This document shows, piece after piece, positions 1-7,136 of a stretch of DNA of 36,833 bases. Positions within the stretch are counted from its first letter, which is position 1. The number at the start of each line of letters is the position of its first letter. The stretch is from NCBI GenBank assembly GCA_021791055.1, contig JAJYXI010000076.1:1-36833 (forward strand). Direction: 5' to 3'. Below the pieces are notes generated by a model. That model searched no databases. It saw nothing but the letters and a program-made list of their open reading frames with translations, and was not told the DNA's origin. The stretch is from Nitrospirota bacterium. GTDB taxonomy: Bacteria; Nitrospirota; Thermodesulfovibrionia; Thermodesulfovibrionales; Dissulfurispiraceae. The position numbers and the translations under genes are program-made.

Positions 1-823
1 TCGGAGTGGTACCGGGTGTAATACAACCACAGGGATTATCAGGTATCCTGTATGCGGGTTTCATCCAGAACTCCTCAAAGGGTTTTGATAAAACAGTAAT
101 CTCACTTAATGACTTTACCCAGTATGTAGCATACCATCCAGGGACAATAAGCCTTGCAGGAAAACCATTAAGCATGGTAAGAGGCTCACCATTCATCTCG
201 TATGCGACAATAATGTCTTCTTCCATTGCCTTATCAACAGGCAGGCTCTTTATAAGGTCAGGCGTAGTTGGCAGCACTGGTGAATCAAGACCATTGAATG
301 CAACGTCTACCGAGCCTGTCTTGAGACCGGCCATGTTGAGGATGTCTTTAAGCCTGACTCCTGTCCAGGTGACATTCCCCATCGCACCGTTTTTCCACTG
401 TCCTCCCGCAACTCTCGGCTCAAAAAAACTCCTGCCGTTTCCTGAACACTGGATAACCGCTGTATAGGTAACCTTCTCAAACTTACTCTTCAAGTCACCC
501 ATTGACAGTTCGAGGTTTTTGGCGATATTGCCGCCAATCTTAAGTCTCCACTGGTTTAAATCAACAGATGTGGGAATATTGGCAAGGTGCCATCTTACAA
601 AGAGGGCTTCGTTTGGAGTAATCAATTCCTTGAAGTAGTGAACAGGGGTCTCAAGCTGGGGTGGTCTTGAAGTAAGGAGTATTAAATCCGTCTTTTCAGG
701 AAACCTTACAAGCTTCCGCTCTGATGCAAAAATAGTTGAGGGGATATCGCCAATAGCTGCCATCGCAGTAATAGCTCCGGCGGTTCTCAAAAAATCCCTG
801 CGTGTAAATCTCTTCTTTACCAT
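1..823 (-). CDS. Tat-exported sulfite oxidase/SoxC-family molybdoenzyme (partial, 3' end outside window)
   Basis: This reading frame of 274 codons starts at ATG 823 behind AGGAGG and runs off the left edge. It was translated by hand from the minus strand. Residues 8-13 (RRDFLR) followed by an Ala-rich hydrophobic stretch form a Tat signal. The molybdenum-cofactor core of the sulfite oxidase family is visible as QCSGNGR (residues 125-131), with Cys126 as the expected Mo ligand, and as PGWYATYWVK (228-237). Family members oxidise sulfite to sulfate (SorA, SoxC) or reduce sulfoxides/nitrate. The neighbouring thiosulfate dehydrogenase and SoxB-like genes favour sulfite dehydrogenase, but YedY-like activity cannot be excluded. 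The C-terminal dimerisation domain is not in view. The gene is 45 nt downstream of the SoxB-like gene and probably cotranscribed. Export would use the Tat pathway; a tatA gene lies at 9693-9869. Confidence 0.88.
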   Translation of the reverse strand, partial: MVKKRFTRRDFLRTAGAITAMAAIGDIPSTIFASERKLVRFPEKTDLILLTSRPPQLETPVHYFKELITPNEALFVRWHLANIPTSVDLNQWRLKIGGNIAKNLELSMGDLKSKFEKVTYTAVIQCSGNGRSFFEPRVAGGQWKNGAMGNVTWTGVRLKDILNMAGLKTGSVDVAFNGLDSPVLPTTPDLIKSLPVDKAMEEDIIVAYEMNGEPLTMLNGFPARLIVPGWYATYWVKSLSEITVLSKPFEEFWMKPAYRIPDNPCGCITPGTTP

Positions 824-868
824 GTTCTCCTCCTTGTCTCCTTTTATACAATAATATCGAAATTTCTC

Positions 869-2317
869 TTACGCCGCCACAAAGGCGCCCCTGAGTTCTG
901 CGTGAATGGGGTGATGAGCAGCCAGATACTTTCGCAGCGCATCTATAATTCGCTCAGATCGGTTTTCGCGATTGCGGCCGTATTTCTGAGGGACCCCTTG
1001 CGGCGTGACGAATGCCGCTGTGTAGTATTGGCCGGGCTGCACCTCTTCATCGCCTGCAAAAAGTTTTTGAATGCGCTGTCCCGGAGGGTTCTCTATCTTG
1101 AAGTAGACATTAAGACCGAGACAGCGCTTGACATATCCTCCCATCTGCTGGTACGGATCGCACGAAAACGTCCTTTCGAGGTTCTCCTCCAGCATCACCA
1201 GAAGTTCCTCTCCCGTCAACTCCACTGTTGAGACAGGCGGATTCATGGGAATAATGTTGTAAAGGTCATTCAAGGTTATCTTCCCTGGAACTATCGGTGC
1301 GCCGTAGCGCCAGCCATTCGAAAATGCCAATTGCGCACCGGTGCTTTCGAGTAAAGCCTGAAGGAGGAAATTGTCCATAGTGGCCTCCAGGGTTGTTCCC
1401 CGGTTGAGCGCTGTGGTAGTTTCACCGACAACCTCCGAGAGGTCATTCTTATAGGGTGCGAGTGCCTGTCTTATCAGTTCATCTACTGTGGGGTCGGGTT
1501 GTATTGCTGCTTCAACCTCAATCAACCGGTGCCGGTAATCGACGATTTGTCCTTCCTCCACCTCCAGGTCCAGGCGGCCCAAAAAAGAACCATGGCAGCC
1601 TGACTGTATAACAATAGTTTTCCCATTTAGAACCGGCTTGTAAAGGCGGTTATGGGTATGGCCGCTGAGACAGATATCTACGCCGTGCACCTCGGACAAA
1701 AGCTTCATCTCCTGAGGGAACCCGAGGTGCGAGACCAGAACGATTAAGTCTACCTTCTCCTGAGTGCGTAACCTATCGATGATCGGTGGAAGTTCGTCCT
1801 TACCCAGGGTAAAGTATATGCCTTCGCTGTAAGAAGGCGGCATGGTCTTGTCCACGATATTTGAGGCTATTCCCACAAGACCAATCCGTAATCCGCCGAT
1901 CTCTTTTACGGCATACGACTGATAGACCTGTTTTTTTGTCTCTTTATCATAGACATTGTTTGCCAGCATCGGATAACTAAGTTCAGCAACCCGCTGGTTA
2001 AACACCTTTGGACCATAAGCAAATTCCCAGTGAGCTGTCATGGCATCAATACCCAATGAATTCAAGATAGGGATCAAAGCCTGTCCTTGGGTATTTAGGG
2101 CGGGATAGGTGCCATGAAGAGTATCACCGCAGTCGCAAAAGAGAACACGTGCCTGGCTCTCAGCACGAATCTGTTTTACAATCGTGGCGATGCGGGCATA
2201 GCCTCCCGCAGGGCGATATACCGCGTGGTCGCCCTGCCAGAACATCTCCTGGTGTAAATCAAAATAGGCATGGCTGTCGTTCATTTGAACTATCGAAAGT
2301 TTTTTACTGCTCTTCAT
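869..2317 (-). CDS. SoxB-like / 5'-nucleotidase-family metallohydrolase without signal peptide
   Basis: The 482-residue protein has the two-domain 5'-nucleotidase layout: an N-terminal metallophosphoesterase domain (about 6-250) and a C-terminal substrate domain (about 290-475). Metal-site motifs are NDSH (13-16), CGDTLHG (63-69), LANN (118-121), SHLGF (196-200) and SGHTHN (218-223). In place of the usual GNHEFD it has AHWEFAYG (95-102), which resembles the HWEFTYG signature of SoxB, the di-Mn thiosulfohydrolase that releases sulfate from SoxYZ-bound intermediates. Unlike SoxB it has no Tat signal: the domain begins within ten residues of the start, so it should be cytoplasmic. Its ATG overlaps the upstream cytochrome gene by four bases (ATGA), indicating translational coupling. 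No soxYZ, soxA or soxX is in the window. A plain nucleotidase role remains possible. Confidence 0.75.
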   Translation of the reverse strand: MKSSKKLSIVQMNDSHAYFDLHQEMFWQGDHAVYRPAGGYARIATIVKQIRAESQARVLFCDCGDTLHGTYPALNTQGQALIPILNSLGIDAMTAHWEFAYGPKVFNQRVAELSYPMLANNVYDKETKKQVYQSYAVKEIGGLRIGLVGIASNIVDKTMPPSYSEGIYFTLGKDELPPIIDRLRTQEKVDLIVLVSHLGFPQEMKLLSEVHGVDICLSGHTHNRLYKPVLNGKTIVIQSGCHGSFLGRLDLEVEEGQIVDYRHRLIEVEAAIQPDPTVDELIRQALAPYKNDLSEVVGETTTALNRGTTLEATMDNFLLQALLESTGAQLAFSNGWRYGAPIVPGKITLNDLYNIIPMNPPVSTVELTGEELLVMLEENLERTFSCDPYQQMGGYVKRCLGLNVYFKIENPPGQRIQKLFAGDEEVQPGQYYTAAFVTPQGVPQKYGRNRENRSERIIDALRKYLAAHHPIHAELRGAFVAA

Positions 2318-3906
2318 TTTCTTCTCTTTCCCCTTCCTGTCAGTTCAGGGATTCTTTTGTCATTAATAATTTTTACCAGGCTCCATCGGACCTCTTCCGG
2401 CAGGTTGCTAAATGATGGCATCGCAGTCCCTGGATAACCTTTTGTTATGACATCAAAGGCCCTCTTAGGCGATAAGCTGTAAACGGTAAAGTCCGGAGGC
2501 TGGGGCTGAAAACCTTTTGAAAGCGCTGAACCTCTGCCATCCATTCCATGACACACGGAGCAGGTTTCATTATAAATTTTCTGGGCCTGTTGCAATGCTG
2601 TATCAGAGATTTTAACAGGAAGAGGTTCAGGTAAACTTAGAACATGATATTTTTTATCCAGATAATCGATCAAGCTGTCTATTTTATACCTATCAAAAAA
2701 AGTAAAGTAAGGCATGGCAGAGCCCGAAACGCCTTCGACTAGTATCTTATGAAGATGCGTTCTTGTGGTTCTTATAGCCGATATGTCTTCCGGAGGGATT
2801 GTAAGGTTTTTTGCTTCTGGTCCGATACCATCCGCCTTTTCTCCGTGACAGAAGGCACAGCTCTTTGAATATATGGTCTCGCCATTGTCATAGACCACTT
2901 TTAAATCGTCTTTATATTTATTAAGGGCTTCCTGGGAATAGGGCTGCAATTCTTTTTGGTAAGCTTGAGCGTTTGCCTGTAATTGTTTTTCAAGGGGCAG
3001 AAACTTCTTATACTGAATAAATTGTCTTGCTAAAAGCATTGGTATAAGTATGAGCATTAAGAGAGGTAGTACTGTTCTGATATCTAAAGTGCTCTTTTTA
3101 CCCACATTGAGATAAATTATCCACAATAATAATGCGACACCGACGACGCCAATAAATAATGAAGCATTGGTGATGTAATCAGGTTTTTCTAATAAAGAAC
3201 TGTAGAGCGTTGTGCCGAGGATGATCTGAAGCAATATCCCGGCAATGATCCATTTAAGCAGTGACCTCTTTTCGGTTTCATCTTTTGCTGAGAAGAAATA
3301 ATGAAATGCTGCACCGAATACAACCGCAGCCCCGAGGACATGCAGGTATCTGAAAAGCCAGTGTAAGGCTAAGGAACCCCTTAGCTTATAGCCACCACTG
3401 ATTATTGTTAACCACTTTTCCGGATTTTCTGCCACCACCAGAATCCCGACGAATACTGCAGGAACTGCAAGGAGAAGGAGGAGGGCAATGATGCCAAAAG
3501 CCAGATGTAAATAAGGGTGCACATACATTTTGTACCCCAGGGCATCAAAGGACAAAAATGCCACTACCAGAAATACAATGACTAACATCCATAAAGGCGC
3601 AAGTAGATTAACCCCGGTAAAGAAGGGGACGGTAAAGCCGATCTGGATCAGAAGCAATGGTGCAACTCCCAGCACTACTGCCAGGCTCTTGTGGGCCATG
3701 AAGGTCTTTAAGATCCTCTTATCCATACGCAACTCTTCCGGTTTACCGGTCCATCGGGCATCAATAAAACAGTAAACAGAAAGGATGGCAGTCCCTAAAG
3801 TTAAGAGAACAAATACCATATGAAGGGTGAAGGAGGCAAAAAGGAGACCACGGAGCCACGCATCCGGAAGCGGTTTTGAGAGCATTATGTCGAAGAGGCT
3901 ATTCAT
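2314..3906 (-). CDS. bd-oxidase-like membrane protein with two C-terminal cytochrome c domains
   Basis: This 530-residue protein has about eight hydrophobic segments (residues ~15-310), then a linker and two mono-heme cytochrome c domains. Heme motifs are CAFCH (350-354) and CSVCH (449-453), each followed by a Met-containing loop (SAMPYF, TAMPSF) that probably supplies the distal ligand. The membrane part looks like the distant bd-like partner subunits known from Nitrospirota, fused to cytochrome c. ATG 3906 is chosen over an in-frame GTG at 3912 because GGAGG sits five bases before it and it makes a four-base ATGA overlap with the preceding gene. It probably forms a complex with that preceding CydA-like protein and passes electrons between periplasmic c hemes and the membrane. 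Whether it reduces oxygen or quinone cannot be told. Confidence 0.78.
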   Translation of the reverse strand: MNSLFDIMLSKPLPDAWLRGLLFASFTLHMVFVLLTLGTAILSVYCFIDARWTGKPEELRMDKRILKTFMAHKSLAVVLGVAPLLLIQIGFTVPFFTGVNLLAPLWMLVIVFLVVAFLSFDALGYKMYVHPYLHLAFGIIALLLLLAVPAVFVGILVVAENPEKWLTIISGGYKLRGSLALHWLFRYLHVLGAAVVFGAAFHYFFSAKDETEKRSLLKWIIAGILLQIILGTTLYSSLLEKPDYITNASLFIGVVGVALLLWIIYLNVGKKSTLDIRTVLPLLMLILIPMLLARQFIQYKKFLPLEKQLQANAQAYQKELQPYSQEALNKYKDDLKVVYDNGETIYSKSCAFCHGEKADGIGPEAKNLTIPPEDISAIRTTRTHLHKILVEGVSGSAMPYFTFFDRYKIDSLIDYLDKKYHVLSLPEPLPVKISDTALQQAQKIYNETCSVCHGMDGRGSALSKGFQPQPPDFTVYSLSPKRAFDVITKGYPGTAMPSFSNLPEEVRWSLVKIINDKRIPELTGRGKRRK

Positions 3907-5258
3907 TCCCACCTCCCTGGTGTAAAACGGGAAGGTGCACCCATTTTGAGCCTTCCCGTTGATAGCTTATAGAGAAAGCTTGCCATTACCCTCCGCTCCT
4001 GCTCTGTCCCTGAAAAAGGAGGCATGAAGGGAACCATATCATGGGTATGGCCGAGGATGACAAAGATTCCATCCTCTGTCCTTCCCTGCACCCTCTTTGC
4101 AATGTCATTAATTCCTCCGATGGTGTGGCATGCTGAACAGTTCTGTGCAAAAAGGTATGCGCCCTGACTTATGGTATCAGAGCTATTGGCAGCCATGTTA
4201 TACCAGTAGCTGTTTTTGAGTGAACCGTCCCTTTCTAAAAAGGGGCCTTCTTTCAGTAATACCTGATTAGCATACATGTAACCTGGCATGAGGTAAGGAC
4301 CTCTGATGAACTCCCTTATACGTTCAAATTCACTTACAAAACCCATGGATATCAAAATTGCAGGGAGAATGAGAATTTTAACCAGAAGGGTGGAACCTCT
4401 CATGGCAGACAGGGCTAACACGAACAACAGGAAAGCAGCGGTAATATTCGCAATCCAGAAAACTTCCGGTTGCTGGGAAAAGTGGGAGGTCAGGGCAGCA
4501 AATTTAGCGTGGGTTTTGAACGATGAAGGGACGACGCTGAAATACCACCATGTGAATATAACCGTTGCCGATAATGAAAGCAGGGCAACCTTCCCGAAAA
4601 AGTTCAGGGCTTCTTTGCGGAAGCCACTTTCCCTTCTGGTAAAAAGAAGAAATGCCACAGAGAATACGGTACCAAGCGCTAAAGCAATACCTATCCTCAA
4701 TAGCAGTTGAGGCAGGTAACTTGGATTAAAAAAAGCAGATAAGATACTTTTATCCCAGGGCCAGCCATCAGAAGTAAGCATAAAACCCAGTATACCTGTA
4801 ATCAGGAAGGCAGAGGAAAGGGCGAAAAGGGTATAGCCAGCTCCCAGATAAATATGCTGCTTCTTCCTCTCACCTGTCCATTTATCCCAGGTAAAGTAGT
4901 AGAGGAGAATAAAAATCACCTCACCGGTGAATACCATCCATTCAATAAACCATGGCCAGAAAAAGACACGAAGCATAGAGCCTATGCCAAGTGGTGCAAG
5001 GGCGCTGGTAATAAGCCATATGCCGGCGCCCGTTACCGCTCCGACACCTGTGGTGATTATAATGGTGAATTTTAGAAATTCCTTTGCAAAATTTTCCCAG
5101 TCCTGGGAAGACTTCTTAAATCCCAGGTATTCACTTATTACGATGAGCGTTATTGCGCCGATAGCCAGTCCGTGGCTTATGATCACATGCAGCACTGCAT
5201 CCAGTGCGATTGTCATGCCGTTGCCTAAATGCGGTACCTGAAAGATGGGAAACTGCAT
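3903..5258 (-). CDS. CydA-like membrane protein with C-terminal cytochrome c domain
   Basis: The 451-residue protein has about eight transmembrane segments. The first (around residues 17-45, with His24 and His29) resembles the heme-b-binding N-terminus of cytochrome bd subunit I. The C-terminus is a mono-heme cytochrome c domain with CSACH at 374-378 and Met-rich FMPPF downstream. The GRQPW-type Q-loop of true quinol oxidases is not seen, so classical quinol oxidation is unlikely. Comparable c-heme-fused bd-like proteins are known in Nitrospirota and are proposed, not proven, as terminal oxidases or quinone-linked electron carriers. The gene lies 8 nt after the thiosulfate dehydrogenase gene and overlaps the next cytochrome gene by four bases, so the three should be made together. 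Confidence 0.78.
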   Translation of the reverse strand: MQFPIFQVPHLGNGMTIALDAVLHVIISHGLAIGAITLIVISEYLGFKKSSQDWENFAKEFLKFTIIITTGVGAVTGAGIWLITSALAPLGIGSMLRVFFWPWFIEWMVFTGEVIFILLYYFTWDKWTGERKKQHIYLGAGYTLFALSSAFLITGILGFMLTSDGWPWDKSILSAFFNPSYLPQLLLRIGIALALGTVFSVAFLLFTRRESGFRKEALNFFGKVALLSLSATVIFTWWYFSVVPSSFKTHAKFAALTSHFSQQPEVFWIANITAAFLLFVLALSAMRGSTLLVKILILPAILISMGFVSEFERIREFIRGPYLMPGYMYANQVLLKEGPFLERDGSLKNSYWYNMAANSSDTISQGAYLFAQNCSACHTIGGINDIAKRVQGRTEDGIFVILGHTHDMVPFMPPFSGTEQERRVMASFLYKLSTGRLKMGAPSRFTPGRWE

Positions 5259-5266
5259 AAATCCTC

Positions 5267-6118
5267 CTATCCCTTTCTGGGCACAAAATGAGGTCTTGGC
5301 TGGGTTGTAACAAACGCTGCTACATCCAGGGCATCTTCAGGGGTAAGGTCAGGATTTCCCTTTGGCATATTTTTATAGGCAAAGGCTGCAAGGTTTTCCA
5401 GCTTATGCATACCCGCGCCATCATTGAATGAATCCTTACCCCATAGAGGTGGTGCAGCCTGGGTTCCCTGTCCGTCATTACCGTGACACATAGCGCACTT
5501 TTGAGCAAAAATTTGTTTCCCTTTCACTGGGTCAGGGGGATGGGCACTTTTGATATGCTTTAGCCCCACCCATGGAATATCTGCATATATAGGTAATCCT
5601 TTAGATATCCATTGATAATAGGTGACAAGGGCTGTCATTTCCTTACTGTCAGGAGGCAAAGGCTTCCCGTTCATGCTCCTTTCAAAACAGTCATTGATCC
5701 TTGTAATGATGTGAACTGCATAATTTTGTCTCTTCCTATATTTCGGATATGTTGACGCCACACCTACTAGTGAGATACCTCCGTTTTTCCCGCCTTCGGT
5801 AATTCCGCCCTTAAAATGACAGTTTGTGCAGTTGAGTTTGTTGCCGACATATTTTGCTGCATATTTCCGGGTATCCATCATAATATTGTATCCGAGCATG
5901 ACTGCGTCTTTTATGTCAGCCGGCGCATCCTGTGGCAAAGGTGGGTTAAAGGTGACAACCCCTGCTACGGGTTTTGACGGGACCTTCTGTACAGGTATCT
6001 CAATACCCTTGACTTCACCAAAGCTAATAAATCTGCTGAAGATAAGAGAAACGACTGCCCCGACAATGGCGAATGTAACGGTGATAACCAGGGCAAATGT
6101 TAATTTATTCCTTTCCAT
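5267..6118 (-). CDS. tsdA: TsdA-type diheme thiosulfate dehydrogenase
   Basis: This is a 283-residue protein with an N-terminal hydrophobic segment (8-32) acting as signal or anchor. Heme 1 motif is CTNCH (97-101) and heme 2 motif is CAMCH (208-212). Between them lies RINDCFERSMNG (140-151). In TsdA this region carries the unusual Cys axial ligand of the catalytic heme; here that is Cys144. KNMPKG (249-254) is the likely Met region of heme 2. TsdA couples two thiosulfates to tetrathionate, or the reverse, in the periplasm and gives electrons to c-type carriers. Placement first in an operon with two cytochrome-c-fused bd-like proteins suggests these receive its electrons. The start has GGAGG seven bases upstream. 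Some TsdA proteins act mainly as tetrathionate reductases, so direction is not decided. Confidence 0.88.
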   Translation of the reverse strand: MERNKLTFALVITVTFAIVGAVVSLIFSRFISFGEVKGIEIPVQKVPSKPVAGVVTFNPPLPQDAPADIKDAVMLGYNIMMDTRKYAAKYVGNKLNCTNCHFKGGITEGGKNGGISLVGVASTYPKYRKRQNYAVHIITRINDCFERSMNGKPLPPDSKEMTALVTYYQWISKGLPIYADIPWVGLKHIKSAHPPDPVKGKQIFAQKCAMCHGNDGQGTQAAPPLWGKDSFNDGAGMHKLENLAAFAYKNMPKGNPDLTPEDALDVAAFVTTQPRPHFVPRKG

Positions 6119-6178
6119 GACAGTCCTCCAAATCTTCCCTCCATCTGATTTTAAATTACTTATCCCTCCCTTAATTCA

Positions 6179-6206
6179 ATTCTAATTAAGCCAAAAAAAA
6201 AGTCAA
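6179..6206 (-). promoter_or_regulatory. Sigma-70-like promoter of the tsdA operon
   Basis: On the minus strand TTGACT (6206-6201) and TAGAAT (6184-6179) are separated by 16 bases that include a T8 run. The -35 box overlaps the stop codon of the preceding gene. The site lies about 60 nt upstream of tsdA, and the leader carries two purine-rich stretches. It is a sequence match only. Confidence 0.45.
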
Positions 6207-7042
6207 GACCCACCGCTAAAGCCATAGCTTGCATAGATATCCCTGGCCTTCTTGCTGAGCATAAATCTAACGAATGCCTCTGCAGCAGCACGATGTTTCA
6301 GTGTCTTTTCCACAATCGCTATAAAGTATTTACCCTTCTGGTTATGCTCCTCAGGTATGTCGACATAGTCAAGGGGGCTACCGATCCTTTTCTGATAGAG
6401 GGCCTCGCTTATCCAGAGGGGGCCCACATCTGACTCTCCCTTTAACATGCGGTAAATCGTTTCCCTGTGATGAATCCGTGTTATATAGGTAGTGCCATTG
6501 TCTACCTTTTTCTCCATCACTGTCTTCACAAGCCCCTGGCCGCCTGCCTTTTCCATAGCCCTTACTATCAATCTGCCAACCCCTTCTGCCTCGGGGTTTG
6601 GCATACATACACGAATGTCAGGGCGCTCAAGATCTATGAGGCCCATAATTCCCTTGGGGTTACCAAATGGCACCATAATCGCCAGCTCATTTTCAGCGTA
6701 TTGGAAATACTCTTTGATGAAACCATCCTTCAGCAGCTCTTCCATCTCCTCCCTGCCTGCCGTGTAGATATCGGGCGGCACACTAATAACTAATTCCCCT
6801 ACCCTTATTGCACCGCGGCGGATCTGCTGCAAGAGTATTCCCGGAGGGATGGTCTCATAAAAGATATGTTTGATTTCAGGATGTTCCTGATAAAATGCTG
6901 CGAGCAATTCATCCATTACCATCCACTGGTTGCCGTTCAGAAAGATGACGAGATCGGCACGCAGAGGGTCTCCGTGCAGGTCAAGGACATTATCCACCGG
7001 AGGCACGGTTAATTCAATCTCTCCTGTGCTACGATCTGACAT
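6203..7042 (-). CDS. ModA-like substrate-binding protein lacking a signal peptide
   Basis: The 279-residue protein has the type 2 periplasmic-binding fold typical of molybdate/tungstate/sulfate binders: LVIFLNGNQW near residue 31, the APPDI-like stretch VISVPPDIY (~85-93), and PNPEAEGVGR (~147-156), like the conserved P-x-x-x-xxG loop of ModA/WtpA. It begins MSDRSTGEIEL and shows no signal peptide or lipobox. An upstream in-frame stop (TAA, six codons before the ATG) excludes a longer N-terminus. No ModB/ModC gene is adjacent. It may be a cytoplasmic oxyanion binder, perhaps serving molybdenum supply to the sulfite-oxidase-family enzyme in the next operon, or an exported protein that lost its leader. 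Function is inference; the fold assignment is fairly secure. Confidence 0.7.
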   Translation of the reverse strand: MSDRSTGEIELTVPPVDNVLDLHGDPLRADLVIFLNGNQWMVMDELLAAFYQEHPEIKHIFYETIPPGILLQQIRRGAIRVGELVISVPPDIYTAGREEMEELLKDGFIKEYFQYAENELAIMVPFGNPKGIMGLIDLERPDIRVCMPNPEAEGVGRLIVRAMEKAGGQGLVKTVMEKKVDNGTTYITRIHHRETIYRMLKGESDVGPLWISEALYQKRIGSPLDYVDIPEEHNQKGKYFIAIVEKTLKHRAAAEAFVRFMLSKKARDIYASYGFSGGS

Positions 7043-7088
7043 AACCCCACCTTCCCTTTACATGAAATAAAACCTTTAATTTACCCAT
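7029..7088 (-). CDS. Short upstream ORF (19 codons) overlapping the ModA-like gene
   Basis: ATG 7088 follows GAGGAAGG at a good distance and opens a frame of 19 residues (MGKLKVLFHVKGRWGYVRS) that stops 14 nt inside the ModA-like gene. The start KVLFHV resembles the N-terminus of DsrE-like proteins, so this may be a 5' remnant of such a gene or simply a coupling leader peptide. Evidence is weak. Confidence 0.25.
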   Translation of the reverse strand: MGKLKVLFHVKGRWGYVRS

Positions 7089-7136
7089 AATGCCTTCCTC
7101 ACTCTCTTATTATTAATGACAGTCCATGCTCATACA

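Noticed and set aside
6-467. Plus-strand open frame at the left edge
   Set aside because: It is antisense to the sulfite-oxidase-family gene, which carries a Tat signal and Mo-binding motif.
6141-6202. T9 run after the ModA-like gene as a terminator
   Set aside because: The preceding stem is weak (GCTA/TAGC inside the coding end), so the run is better explained as part of the promoter spacer for tsdA.
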